Shown: piece by piece, positions 35,754-45,274 of the stretch
How positions within the stretch are numbered: position 1 is the stretch's first letter
Layout: each line of letters starts with the position of its first letter
Assembly: GCA_965230485.1 (NCBI GenBank)
Contig: CBDDLA010000001.1
Location: forward strand, 1,302,001-1,366,000
Source: Putridiphycobacter sp965230485
GTDB taxonomy: Bacteria; Bacteroidota; Bacteroidia; Flavobacteriales_D; Crocinitomicaceae
Direction: 5' to 3'
DNA: 64,000 nt
The notes under the pieces: model-generated
Database searches by the model: none
What the model was told of the DNA's origin: nothing
The model's input: only the letters and a program-made list of their open reading frames with translations
Position numbers and translations under genes: made by a program

Positions 35754-38700
35754 CAGCTGTCATTTTCGATTTAAAGTGTTTAATATCTAGGCTTAGTTCT
35801 CTCCACAAACAATACAGCACAGGCACGGTGAACATGGTGACTACGTTCAGAACCATTCCACCAAAAGATGGAATTGCCATTGGGAGCATGATGTCTGCTC
35901 CTTTTCCTGTAGATGTCAATACTGGTAATAAAGCAAGGATGGTTGTTGCGGTTGTCATCATGGCTGGTTTTACCCTTCTTAATCCACCTTCAACCACTGC
36001 ATCTCTGATTTCTATTTTTGTGGTGGGTTTGTTCTTTTTAAAGCTGTCTTTTAGAAAAGTACCTACCAAAACGCCATCATCAGTGGCAATTCCAAATAGG
36101 GCTAAAAATCCGACCCAAACAGCTACGCTCAAATTAATGGTACCCATTTGAAAGAGGTCTCGCATATTCGTTCCAAACAGGTCAAAATCCATGAACCAGT
36201 CTTGCCCATAAAGCCAAATCATAATAAATCCTCCTGAAAACGCTACAAATACCCCAGAAAAAACGAATAGCGAGGTCATGATAGATTTGAAATGAAAGTA
36301 AAGAATAAGCAGGATCAGTACTAAAGCAATAGGTACCACTAAACCAAGGCGCTTGTTGGCCCTGAGTTGTTGTTCATAATTTCCTGCAAAGCGATAGGTA
36401 ATGCCTTTTGGCACCACTAATTCACCTGATTCAATTTTCTGATCGATCAGTTTTTGCGCATTTTCAACCACGTCAACTTCTGCAAATCCATCTAATTTGT
36501 CAAAAAGGACATATCCGATTAGAAAACCATCTTCACTTTTAATGGCTTGTGGACCTTGTTCATATTTGATGTCCACTAAATCACCCAATGGTATTTCTGT
36601 ACCCGTTGGTGTATTGATTAAAATATTCCTGATTTTATTTGGGTCATCTCTTAATTCAAGGGGATAACGCACTCTGATACCATAGCGTTCTCTGCCTTCC
36701 ACTGTTGAACTCATCACCATCCCACCAATAGCTGTTTGAATTTGATTCTGAACGTTTACCACGGATAAGCCGTGCTTCGCAATTTCATCTCGTTTAATGT
36801 GCAGCATCAAGTAGGGTTTACCAACAATTCTATCTGCAAATACGGCTTCAACTTTTACACCTTTAACTTGTTTCAAATGCTTTTCTAATTCCTTTCCAAA
36901 TTCTTCAATCGTTTTCAGATCTGGCCCCTGAATTTTAACTCCCATAGGTGCTCTCATTCCCGTTTGGAGCATGACTAATCTGGTTTCAATGGGCTGTAGT
37001 TTGGGGGCTGAAGTGAGCCCTGGTAATTTGGTAGCCGTAACTATTTCATCCCAAATATCATCTGGAGATTGAATGTGATCACGCCATTGTCGGTAATACT
37101 TTCCATTTTTATCTGGAATCAATTTACCCTTAACATCTTTTTCAAATTCATCCTTATCATTTACTTTAAATCGTATTCTTCTGCCATTTTCATCTGTTTT
37201 ATATTCGGACTTATAAATAATGATGTTTTCGTACATGGACATTGGAGCAGGATCTAACGAACTTTCAACTCTTCCTGCTTTACCAACTACCGTTTCAACT
37301 TCTGGAATGGCAGTGACAGACATATCCAGTAATCTCAGATTAGATTCATTCATCTCCATACCTGTATGTGGCATAGAGGTGGGCATTAAAAGGAAAGAAC
37401 CTTCGTTCAAGCTTGGCATAAATTCCTGCCCTGTTCGACTAAAAATTTGATATCCTGCAAAAAGTAAGAGGATGATAAGTCCTACAAAAACATACTTAAT
37501 TCGGATCAAAAAGCGCAGAATTTGTTCATAGTAATGAATGACTACGTAAAAGGTGCTAATTAATAGGCCAATGATCAGAGCGACAAAAACGAAATTGGTA
37601 AAATCCGATTTATTCACGCCTAAAGGCATCCAAATAGTAGCCAATAACCAGGCTACAATTGCAGCATAAATAATGTTTTTGAGGTAATCAAACTTTTTTA
37701 ACCAACTGTCGGATTTTGTTTCTTTCCATCTTGTGGATAAGATTCCTGTGAGACCAACCGTCAAACCGAAAACACCAAAGAATGAATAATCGGTGAACAA
37801 AAGCACAATAGATAAAATTGAGAGTACACCGTTCGTTAAGTATGGAATGATTTTCCCTTTACTTTTTAACTTAAATAACTGTTCTGCCAAGGGAGGCAAA
37901 ATCATAATAGCAACGAGTATAGATGCCAATAATGCGAACGACTTCGTAAAGGCTAATGGTCTAAACAATTTCCCCTCTGCTGCTTGCATAGTGAAAACAG
38001 GCAAAAAACTCACAATGGTTGTTGCCACTGCTGTAACAACCGCTGAAGCCACCTCTGTTGTGGCTAAATAAATGGAGGTTTTAAGTGATTGCGTGGCAGG
38101 AGCTTCTTTGATTTTAAGCACCATACTTTCTGTCAAAACAATACCCATATCTACCATAGTACCCACAGCTATGGCAATACCTGAAAGTGCGACAATATTT
38201 GCATCTACGCCAAAATAGCGCATGGCAATAAAACACATTAAAACAGCAACTGGTAAAGTGGCTGAAATCAATAAAGAAGACTTTAAGTGCAAAAGCATGA
38301 GTAGAACAACAATGATGGTAATCAGTATTTCAAGACTGAGGGCTTCTTCAAGCGTACCAATGGTTTCTTTGATTAATTCACTTCTGTCGTAAAAAGGCAC
38401 AACAGTCAATTGTGAAACAGTACCATCTGCTAACGTTTTGGTAGGTAAACCAGTTGAAAGTTGACTGATTTTATCCTTGACATTATTGATGACTTCTATC
38501 GGATTAGCACCGTACCTTGCTACAACGACACCTCCAGCAACTGGGGCGCCCGATTTGTCTAATATTCCCCTTCGAGTGGCTGGTCCTAAGTGAACGGTTG
38601 CGACATCTTTAATTCGAATGGGAACATTATCCACCATTTTTACTACACTACTCTCAATGTCTGCTAAGGATTTTACATACCCCAACCCTCTAACAAAATA

Positions 38701-39435
38701 CTCTGCTTTATTTATTTCAATAGTTTGCGCGCCAATATCCAAATTACTTTGTTTGGCAGCTGCCATAACCTGCTCAAGCGAGACATCAAAAATTCGCATT
38801 TTGTCAGGATCAACATCTACTTGATATTCTTGCACAAAACCACCTATTGAAGCGACTTCAGATACCCCTTCGGCAGATTGAATGGCATATTTTACATAAA
38901 AATCCTGAACGCTTCTTATTTCATTTAAATCCCAGCCACCTGTTGCATTACCTTCTTTATCTCTGCCTTCTAACGTATACCAATATATTTGACCAAGCGC
39001 CGTTGCATCAGGCCCCAAAGCAGGTTGAACACCATCTGGCAATACACCAGCAGGTAGTGAATTGAGCTTCTCCAAAATTCTACTTCTGCTCCAATAAAAC
39101 TCAACATCTTCATCAAAGATGAGGTAGATACTTGAGAAGCCAAACATAGAATTACTCCGCACGCTTTTAACACCCGGCACACCCAGTAAAGCGGAGGTTA
39201 AGGGATAGGTGATTTGATCCTCCACATCCTGCGGTGAACGTCCCATCCATTTTGTAAAAACGATTTGCTGATTTTCGCCGATATCTGGAATGGCGTCAAC
39301 GGCAACAGGGTCGCGTGGTAACTTACTTTCAACTTCAAAAGGAGAGGTCACTAAACCCCATCCAATAAAGAGCAAGAGCAAGAGCCATGCAACGAGTTTA
39401 TTGTCAAGAAAAAAATTTATAATACGATTTAACAT
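35743..39435 (-). CDS. cusA: CusA-type heavy-metal RND efflux pump
   Basis: A 1,230-residue inner-membrane pump, longer than typical (~1,040) through inserted loops near 540-620 and 760-800. RND features include LPRDPVAVDAIPDIGENQ near the start, LLGVPGVKSVRS, and LSGIAIAVGTMVDMGIVLTE in TM4. Met-rich porter segments (LLMPTSMPHTGMEMNE, LQTGMRAPMG) fit Cu(I)/Ag(I). It heads the operon after the HYC_CC_PP gene and works with CusB and the CusC-like channel. Confidence 0.92.
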   Translation of the reverse strand: MLNRIINFFLDNKLVAWLLLLLFIGWGLVTSPFEVESKLPRDPVAVDAIPDIGENQQIVFTKWMGRSPQDVEDQITYPLTSALLGVPGVKSVRSNSMFGFSSIYLIFDEDVEFYWSRSRILEKLNSLPAGVLPDGVQPALGPDATALGQIYWYTLEGRDKEGNATGGWDLNEIRSVQDFYVKYAIQSAEGVSEVASIGGFVQEYQVDVDPDKMRIFDVSLEQVMAAAKQSNLDIGAQTIEINKAEYFVRGLGYVKSLADIESSVVKMVDNVPIRIKDVATVHLGPATRRGILDKSGAPVAGGVVVARYGANPIEVINNVKDKISQLSTGLPTKTLADGTVSQLTVVPFYDRSELIKETIGTLEEALSLEILITIIVVLLMLLHLKSSLLISATLPVAVLMCFIAMRYFGVDANIVALSGIAIAVGTMVDMGIVLTESMVLKIKEAPATQSLKTSIYLATTEVASAVVTAVATTIVSFLPVFTMQAAEGKLFRPLAFTKSFALLASILVAIMILPPLAEQLFKLKSKGKIIPYLTNGVLSILSIVLLFTDYSFFGVFGLTVGLTGILSTRWKETKSDSWLKKFDYLKNIIYAAIVAWLLATIWMPLGVNKSDFTNFVFVALIIGLLISTFYVVIHYYEQILRFLIRIKYVFVGLIILLLFAGYQIFSRTGQEFMPSLNEGSFLLMPTSMPHTGMEMNESNLRLLDMSVTAIPEVETVVGKAGRVESSLDPAPMSMYENIIIYKSEYKTDENGRRIRFKVNDKDEFEKDVKGKLIPDKNGKYYRQWRDHIQSPDDIWDEIVTATKLPGLTSAPKLQPIETRLVMLQTGMRAPMGVKIQGPDLKTIEEFGKELEKHLKQVKGVKVEAVFADRIVGKPYLMLHIKRDEIAKHGLSVVNVQNQIQTAIGGMVMSSTVEGRERYGIRVRYPLELRDDPNKIRNILINTPTGTEIPLGDLVDIKYEQGPQAIKSEDGFLIGYVLFDKLDGFAEVDVVENAQKLIDQKIESGELVVPKGITYRFAGNYEQQLRANKRLGLVVPIALVLILLILYFHFKSIMTSLFVFSGVFVAFSGGFIMIWLYGQDWFMDFDLFGTNMRDLFQMGTINLSVAVWVGFLALFGIATDDGVLVGTFLKDSFKKNKPTTKIEIRDAVVEGGLRRVKPAMMTTATTILALLPVLTSTGKGADIMLPMAIPSFGGMVLNVVTMFTVPVLYCLWRELSLDIKHFKSKMTADEK

Positions 39436-39512
39436 TGATTAGTATTGAATTGAAACAATAGAAAATTGGTCCGAAATCCATGAGAAACGGACGATTCAAA
39501 ACAATACTTAAA

Positions 39513-39983
39513 TCAAATTAAAAAAGACTGATACAAGAGGGAGAAGTCATGCCTGATCAGTGGAGGATCATAATCAGCATACGTAGGAGCAGAAATCTCA
39601 TGAATGAAAAATGAATAATCGCATAAAATACATGCCATCATGACCACCTGTACATCTGAAGCACTTATCTGTAGATCATTCTGTTCAACCTCTTCATTAG
39701 ATTCAAACACAAAAGTCTGGTTGTAGCAACAGTTGGATCGAATAGTACCATCTTTGTTATTAGATTTTTTAGTTTTTTCCTTTAACTTTTTTTGGTGACA
39801 TGGTGGTAATGAAGCATCAATCTGGTCAGACAGACCAGCCATTTCACAAGGTTGTGCTTTACCAAAGAGACCTATACTTTTGACCTCACCTTTGCAATAG
39901 TGCACGTCAATTGTGAATCCAAATGATGAAAAAAGCACCACGGGAATCATTAAAATTGCAGCTATTTTTTGTAAAACCTTCAC
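39513..39983 (-). CDS. HYC_CC_PP-family protein
   Basis: A 156-residue exported protein (leader ending near SSFGF) with the three motifs that name this Bacteroidota family: HYCKGE (~28), the double Cys in SNCCYN (~85) and YDPP (~138). Conserved Cys and His suggest copper binding. It is the first gene of the leftward copper operon, 77 bases before cusA. Confidence 0.8.
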   Translation of the reverse strand: MKVLQKIAAILMIPVVLFSSFGFTIDVHYCKGEVKSIGLFGKAQPCEMAGLSDQIDASLPPCHQKKLKEKTKKSNNKDGTIRSNCCYNQTFVFESNEEVEQNDLQISASDVQVVMMACILCDYSFFIHEISAPTYADYDPPLIRHDFSLLYQSFLI

Positions 39984-40296
39984 TTAATTATTCTACAAAG
40001 TTAATAGATTTTGTTCAAACGGGTTCTTAAAATTTCGTAAAAAAGGATGCTCTAGCTTAGACTTAAATAGCAAAGAGTAATGACTTATATATTTATATTT
40101 CAAGGTTTTATCTGAAATCAAATAATAGGTCTTCAATAATCTAAGTAACTCTGTGTTACAAAAGCATCTTCAATTCACTCAAATAATTTTACTTTGGATG
40201 GTGCAAACGTTTTCGTTTCCACGACATAAGATTCTTATTTATTCTGCGAAATGAAGTATTTGACATATAAATAACTAGTCATCTAAAATAATACCT
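39984..40296. promoter_or_regulatory. 313-base divergent control region of the copper genes
   Basis: This gap lies between the leftward cus/cop operon and the rightward mbnP/mbnH pair, so it must hold both promoters. The only consensus-like box is leftward TAACTTTG (complement of 39996-40003), but its upstream partner is poorly spaced. No regulator gene is encoded nearby, so copper control is probably by a factor elsewhere. No RNA gene or open frame seen. Confidence 0.4.
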
Positions 40297-41259
40297 ATGA
40301 AAAGAATTCTACTATCGCTTTTGGCATTTACCGCTTTTTTATCTTCGGCTCAAACGAATGTCAATCTTCGGATAAATCATAAATTGGGTGTAAATGATTT
40401 TGCTTATAATCAAACGGCGACTAATAATTTAGGGCAAGAATTTAAAGCCACCCGACTTGAATATTATGTCTCTCAAATCAAGATTGTTCATGATGGCGGT
40501 ACAGAAACAGCAGTTCCTTTATCTGTTATTGATCTGGTGCAACCAGGAACAGAACTTTCCACTACAATTCCATTAGGTAGCTATACAGTCACTTCAATTG
40601 AATCAGTTAAGTTTTACATTGGCGTTCAAGAACCAACGAACAATGAAGACCCCTCTGCCTACTCAACCGCTCATCCACTGGGACCAAAATCTCCTTCTAT
40701 GCACTGGGGTTGGACGGCAGGTTACCGATTTGTGGCTTATGAAGGAAACGGAGGAAACAACTTTTCACAAAACTTTCAATTGCATGGCTTAGGAAATGAA
40801 AACTACTTTGAAGTTTCTGCTGATGTTGATGTGGTTACCGAAGGTGGCGAATTCGTAATGGATTTAAATGCAGATTATACCAGAGGTGTGGAAGACATTG
40901 ATTTAAATGCTGGAACCATCTCTCACGGTTCAACTGGAGAAGCGAAAAAGGCACTAGAAAACTGGAGAGATTTTGTATTTGGGAACTATTATTTAGGTAT
41001 AGATAAGGCAGATATTGTTGCGAATTGGAGTGTGTATCCTAATCCATCAAACGGACAGGTGACCATTCAAATTGGTGAGAATACCAATAGCGCAACGGTT
41101 CAAATTACGAATGCGCTAGGCGAAATAGTTGAAACTATTGTTGTAGCGGATTTAGTAACGAAAGAAATCGAGTTAAATCAATCTGGTCTTTTTATGTTCA
41201 CAGTATTCGATCAATCAGGAAAGGCAATTGAAACGAAACGAATTGTTATAAATAAATAG
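40297..41259 (+). CDS. mbnP: MbnP-family copper-binding protein with T9SS sorting domain
   Basis: A 320-residue protein with a signal peptide ending at LSSAQ. The MbnP domain (~20-235) has LEYYVSQIKIV, HPLGPKSPSMHWGWTAGYRFV and FQLHGLG, the region with conserved His and Trp residues. A type A sorting domain (WSVYPNPSNGQVTIQI... RIVINK) is appended, so this version is exported across the outer membrane, whereas the family is best known as periplasmic. The MbnH-like peroxidase follows 3 bases later. In known pairs MbnH oxidises a Trp of MbnP to make a copper site. Confidence 0.88.
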   Translation: MKRILLSLLAFTAFLSSAQTNVNLRINHKLGVNDFAYNQTATNNLGQEFKATRLEYYVSQIKIVHDGGTETAVPLSVIDLVQPGTELSTTIPLGSYTVTSIESVKFYIGVQEPTNNEDPSAYSTAHPLGPKSPSMHWGWTAGYRFVAYEGNGGNNFSQNFQLHGLGNENYFEVSADVDVVTEGGEFVMDLNADYTRGVEDIDLNAGTISHGSTGEAKKALENWRDFVFGNYYLGIDKADIVANWSVYPNPSNGQVTIQIGENTNSATVQITNALGEIVETIVVADLVTKEIELNQSGLFMFTVFDQSGKAIETKRIVINK

Positions 41260-41262
41260 AAA

Positions 41263-42354
41263 ATGAAAATCAAGGCTCCATTTTTATTACTTGTTAGCGG
41301 TGTTCTGATTTTTTCTTCTTGCAAGAAAGACCCAGAGCCTTATGTAGCTGAATATGATCCAGCTTCCTATCAATTAAAATACTCGAATAACAATTTGCCA
41401 GAACCGAATCTACCGTCTGACAACCCGCTGACTGTTGAAAAAGTGAAGCTTGGAAAGATGCTTTTTTACGATACTAAATTGTCGAAAGATGGCTCTATCA
41501 AATGTGCTACGTGTCATCTTCAAGAAGATGGATTCTCAGACATGGATCAGTTTTCAACAGGCGTGGGTGGATTGCAAGGAGAAAGACAAGCTATGGCAAT
41601 TTTTAATCTAGCGTGGCACGAAAACGGATTTTTCTGGGACGGACGAGCTGAATTATTGAGACACCAATCCATACTACCAATCCAAGATCCGGTCGAGATG
41701 AATGAAACCATTGCAAACGTAGTTTCAAAACTAGGTGCGGATACACTATATTTAAGTCAGTTCAGAAGGGCTTTTAAAGACGGTGCTATTACCTCACTCA
41801 ACATTTCTTTGGCGCTTGAAGCCTTTATGATGTCTATTGTCTCAGATAATAGTAAATATGACCGTTACCTGGCAGGCTTAGAAACATTAACGCCAAGTGA
41901 AGAAAATGGGCGAGTTTTGTTTTTTGCAGAGTACAATGAGTTTTTTCCTGCCACTTCGGGGGCTGATTGCGCTCACTGTCATTCTGGAAATAATTTTGAG
42001 AACGATCAGTATATGAACAACGGTTTAGATCCTGATGGGCAAATAACGGATATTGGAAGAGAAAAAGTGACGAATGATCCAGCAGACAAAGGTAAATTTA
42101 AAGTGACTTCGTTAAGAAACATAGCCGTAACGGGGCCTTATATGCATGATGGTAGATTTAACACCTTAGAAGAGGTAGTTGACCACTACAACAACGGAAT
42201 TCACGTTTCGGCTAGTTTAGACCCTGCTTTAGAGGCAACAACAAGTACAGGTTTAATGCTGGATGCTACTGAAAAGGCTGACCTCATCAACTTCTTGAAG
42301 ACGCTCACGGATGATACTTACTTAAATAATCCTGAGTATAAGTCTCCTTTTTAG
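41263..42354 (+). CDS. mbnH: MbnH-like di-haem cytochrome c peroxidase
   Basis: A 363-residue lipoprotein candidate (leader FLLLVSGVLIFSSC). There are two CxxCH sites, CATCHLQ at about 84 and CAHCHSG at about 238, with GGLQGERQAMAIFNLAW and GPYMHDGRFNTLEEVVDHYN typical of the MauG/MbnH branch. It is cotranscribed with mbnP (3-base gap). It is paralogous to 27993-29024 on the other side of the copper cluster. It is the last gene before the right-hand tRNA-derived repeat. Confidence 0.85.
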   Translation: MKIKAPFLLLVSGVLIFSSCKKDPEPYVAEYDPASYQLKYSNNNLPEPNLPSDNPLTVEKVKLGKMLFYDTKLSKDGSIKCATCHLQEDGFSDMDQFSTGVGGLQGERQAMAIFNLAWHENGFFWDGRAELLRHQSILPIQDPVEMNETIANVVSKLGADTLYLSQFRRAFKDGAITSLNISLALEAFMMSIVSDNSKYDRYLAGLETLTPSEENGRVLFFAEYNEFFPATSGADCAHCHSGNNFENDQYMNNGLDPDGQITDIGREKVTNDPADKGKFKVTSLRNIAVTGPYMHDGRFNTLEEVVDHYNNGIHVSASLDPALEATTSTGLMLDATEKADLINFLKTLTDDTYLNNPEYKSPF

Positions 42355-42474
42355 TAATAGAGCAATACAGATTAAACTGTTCGGTGCAAAAAAATGTTGG
42401 AAAGACTGAAGGATTTTCCTCTCTTCAAAACATGCAATTTTTGATATCCTCGCTCAAATAAAAGTTCGATATTT

Positions 42475-42492
42475 GTCCCGCCTCGAGTACAA
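42475..42492. repeat. Right-hand copy of the tRNA-Leu 3' end (att site)
   Basis: GTCCCGCCTCGAGTACAA is identical to 10285-10302, the end of the tRNA-Leu fragment. The preceding bases (GTTCGATATTT) only vaguely resemble a T loop. It is followed at once by a terminator, as the original tRNA gene would be. The remaining 180 bases to the next gene at 42709 show no feature. Confidence 0.7.
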
Positions 42493-42526
42493 AAAGCCCT
42501 AAACCTCTGGTTTCAGGGCTTTTTTG
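42491..42526 (+). terminator. Terminator next to the right att copy
   Basis: AAAGCCCTAAACC pairs with GGTTTCAGGGCTTT (one bulged base, loop tct), followed by T residues; the left arm is A-rich, so it can act in both directions. It probably belonged to the tRNA-Leu gene. A near copy is at 46812. Confidence 0.85.
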
Positions 42527-42708
42527 ATTCACCAATTTTACATCTGAATTCCTTTTTTCCTGGTCAAACAAGTTAGGCATGCAAGTCTACTAAAAGCAAA
42601 TGAAGCGACTTTTCAGTTTATCAAAGACTTGTAATAAATTCAATTCATTAGGGATAACAATATGGTTATTTTATACCCAAAGACCTTAATCATTTACTCT
42701 TAAATATT

Positions 42709-43521
42709 CTAGCAAAAATCTCTAATCACAGAATGCACCATGTTTTCTTTAGATAATTGACCAGCAGATAGCAATTTAATCAATCGGTATTCTTTCAAAC
42801 CTAGTGCTTTGAAAATGGCATTGCCTGAGTAACCCTCATTATACAGCCGTTGCACGTTGGAGACAAAATCTTCCAAATAGTGCAGTTTTTCTAATAGTTT
42901 TACTTTGCCTTGTTTTAATTGTGGATTATGGCTACAAAACATGACTTCAAAGTCAAGTTGAAGCACAGTTTTAATGGATTGAATCTGTTGTTTTATACTT
43001 TCCTCCTTGAGGAAATAACCCACGCGAGAATGAATATATAAGTCTGCAGAGAACAACCATTTTTTTTGAGGCTCATATAAGGCTATCATATCATCAGCAT
43101 GACCAGAAATATCAATCAGATCAAACCTAAATTTTCCGGTTTCAATACTCTGATTAACCGGAACAAGATCATGTACCGCTTTTCGATTACCCCAATATAA
43201 TTTTTGTGCTAAACTTAATTTAGGAGGGTGTTTCATTATGTCACAGCATTTCTCAGAAGCTACAATCTCACAATTGAAATGCTGATGAATGGCTTGGAGG
43301 TTTCCAGTATGATCCTCATGATGATGTGTAACCAATATTTGTTTAACTGGAAGTCCGCTAACAGCAGACAATACTGTCTTCCTTTTTCTGCTATGACCAG
43401 TATCAATTAATAACCCATCCACAAAATAGATATGAGAAAAGGCACTTGATGTCCCCAATAATGAAGTATTAAATTTCAACCCTGTGACTTCTTCATATTT
43501 AAAACTACCGCTGCTATTCAC
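42709..43521 (-). CDS. Metallo-beta-lactamase-fold hydrolase
   Basis: A 270-residue soluble protein with the MBL zinc signature HHHEDHTGN (~80-88) and later ligands in DISGHADDMI and SADLYIHS. There is no leader. It is divergent from the AraC gene at 43744 across 222 bases. Substrate not predictable; it could be a thioesterase, lactonase or glyoxalase-like enzyme. Confidence 0.85.
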   Translation of the reverse strand: MNSSGSFKYEEVTGLKFNTSLLGTSSAFSHIYFVDGLLIDTGHSRKRKTVLSAVSGLPVKQILVTHHHEDHTGNLQAIHQHFNCEIVASEKCCDIMKHPPKLSLAQKLYWGNRKAVHDLVPVNQSIETGKFRFDLIDISGHADDMIALYEPQKKWLFSADLYIHSRVGYFLKEESIKQQIQSIKTVLQLDFEVMFCSHNPQLKQGKVKLLEKLHYLEDFVSNVQRLYNEGYSGNAIFKALGLKEYRLIKLLSAGQLSKENMVHSVIRDFC

Positions 43522-43743
43522 TGATTGGTATTTTGAAAATCAATTCCAAGATACAATTTATGTTTTAGAATGGTAATGAAATCATTTCTCACCTTGGAAA
43601 GTAGTCAATTTTTTGTGTTGTAGCACGTAATTTCAAGTAATATCGTTTTACGGAAAGTAATTCATAGAATACTGAACTTAGGGTCGTTCAAAGTGTCTGA
43701 ATTACATTCTGAATGATTTTATATAATTCCTTACTTTTACTGA

Positions 43744-44664
43744 GTGAAACGCTTTAAAACTATTCATAACTATTGCGAGGCCATTGGCATCAGCCCTTCA
43801 AAACATCCACATTTTGACATTAGGCGATTTGAAGATAATATGCCTACAGTCGTTAATGCCATGCCTCCTTTCAGGCATGAGTTTTACGCCATAGCCATTA
43901 AAGCTGAGGGTGATGGCGTGGTTATTTCAGGGCATCATGCTAACTTTCCTGATGGTGCTACAGTTTTTTTTAATTCTCCGTTTCAAATACTATCATGGGA
44001 TATTGCACCTAATTGGTCAGGCTACTACCTCATGCTGACCAAAGAATTTATTGCACAATCTCACCATTTTAATGATTTGCTAAGTCATTTTCCATTTTTG
44101 AAAATAGAAGAAGCCATCCCATTTGAAGTTGAGCCGGGTGAAGTCGAACAATTGCTTCGTATCTTTCATAATGTTTGGCAAGAGTATTATGGCAACAACA
44201 CAAATAAATTCGATTTGATTGAAGCCTGGGTAATTGTATTGCTGAACTACGTTAAGCGATATTACAATAAAACGATCGAATCTGAAGAAAATGATAAAAT
44301 CATTAGGAAGGCCGACCTTAAATTGATGTCTCGCTATCAGGCTATGGTAGAATCTAGCTTCCATGAAGGTAACAATATTGAAACATTTGCGAATCTTCAT
44401 TCTACCAGCTACTATGCAGATAAGCTTAATGTTCATCCGAATCATTTGAACTCAATTGTTAAGCGATTAACTGACCAAACAGCCTCACAAATTATCTATC
44501 AACACATCATTCTTTGTGCTAAGGAACTGCTTGCACAAACAGACGATACTATCAAAGAAATTGCCTATAAACTGTACTTTGATTCCCCGAATAACTTCAG
44601 TACTTTCTTTAAAAAACATACTGAATTAACACCTAATTCCTATAGAAAATCAACCATTCTTTGA
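43744..44664 (+). CDS. AraC-family transcriptional regulator
   Basis: A 306-residue protein starting with GTG at 43744. The N-terminal ~190 residues form a sensor region; the C-terminal AraC double helix-turn-helix spans about 200-300 (KLNVHPNHLNSIVKRLT and IKEIAYKLYFDSPNNFSTFFKKHTELTPNSYR). It lies between a divergent hydrolase and a downstream group of NTF2-like and hydrolase genes, and may regulate either. Confidence 0.9.
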   Translation: MKRFKTIHNYCEAIGISPSKHPHFDIRRFEDNMPTVVNAMPPFRHEFYAIAIKAEGDGVVISGHHANFPDGATVFFNSPFQILSWDIAPNWSGYYLMLTKEFIAQSHHFNDLLSHFPFLKIEEAIPFEVEPGEVEQLLRIFHNVWQEYYGNNTNKFDLIEAWVIVLLNYVKRYYNKTIESEENDKIIRKADLKLMSRYQAMVESSFHEGNNIETFANLHSTSYYADKLNVHPNHLNSIVKRLTDQTASQIIYQHIILCAKELLAQTDDTIKEIAYKLYFDSPNNFSTFFKKHTELTPNSYRKSTIL

Positions 44665-44748
44665 TTTTTAAACTTCTTCATTTGATTTAAGTATTTCATT
44701 TGAGCGAATACTTCTGAATTTTGTCATGTAATCAAATTTACAAGACCA

Positions 44749-45267
44749 ATGCAACATATAATATTTATTCTGTTATTCGCTTTTCTGCTTAGTTGTCAAA
44801 ACCATAATGAAGCAGAGCAAGTCCCAACAAATAGTCTATCCGAAATGAAAACAATAACACAACACAAAACAACTGTTAAACGATTCTTCCAGCTATTGGA
44901 AGAAGAAAACATAAATGATTTTGTCGACTTATTTGCCAAAAGCGGCACCCAAATCAACCCTTATGCATCCGGACTATTTCCAGATGGTGCTATAGGCCAT
45001 GACGCTCTTTTGGCTTACTGGAAACCTGTTCCTGGAAATTTTGATGGCATGTCCTTTACCATTGAAACATTTTTGGGAACAGAAGACCCTCAAATTCTTT
45101 TTGTCCAATATACTGGTAAAATCAAACTCAAAGGTAATGCCGGGTTTTATGAGAACCTATATTACTCAACTTTCAAATTTGATAATAAGGGTAAAATTGT
45201 AGAGTATGTTGAAATTTTCAACCCCGTTGTGGCTGCCAAAGCATTTAACCTAACCGATTCAATTTAA
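44749..45267 (+). CDS. NTF2-like (SnoaL-type) lipoprotein
   Basis: A 172-residue protein with a lipobox (LLFAFLLSCQN). The mature part is a cone-shaped NTF2/SnoaL fold by pattern: VKRFFQLLEEENINDFVDLFAKSG, FPDGAIGHDALLAYW and VEYVEIFNP. Such proteins bind or act on small molecules. It is followed by a related gene 7 bases on and then a hydrolase, likely one operon. Confidence 0.75.
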   Translation: MQHIIFILLFAFLLSCQNHNEAEQVPTNSLSEMKTITQHKTTVKRFFQLLEEENINDFVDLFAKSGTQINPYASGLFPDGAIGHDALLAYWKPVPGNFDGMSFTIETFLGTEDPQILFVQYTGKIKLKGNAGFYENLYYSTFKFDNKGKIVEYVEIFNPVVAAKAFNLTDSI

Positions 45268-45274
45268 TACAATT

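Larger units (their letters stand above)
10285..42492. mobile_element. Putative ~32 kb integrative island at tRNA-Leu carrying metal resistance
   Basis: The 18-bp sequence GTCCCGCCTCGAGTACAA, the end of tRNA-Leu, occurs at 10285-10302 and again at 42475-42492. Between the copies lie a large serine recombinase abutting the left copy, accessory genes (small basic protein, MerR-like regulator, ATPase, TcmP/Gp37, MNT-HEPN) and two metal-resistance clusters. A terminator follows each copy, as expected if the element brings its own replacement tRNA end. No conjugation genes are present, so it is mobilisable or defective rather than a complete ICE. The boundaries are inferred from the repeats and are not proven. 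Confidence 0.65.

Noticed and set aside
10285..42492. Complete conjugative element
   Set aside because: No relaxase, coupling protein or type IV secretion genes in the interval.
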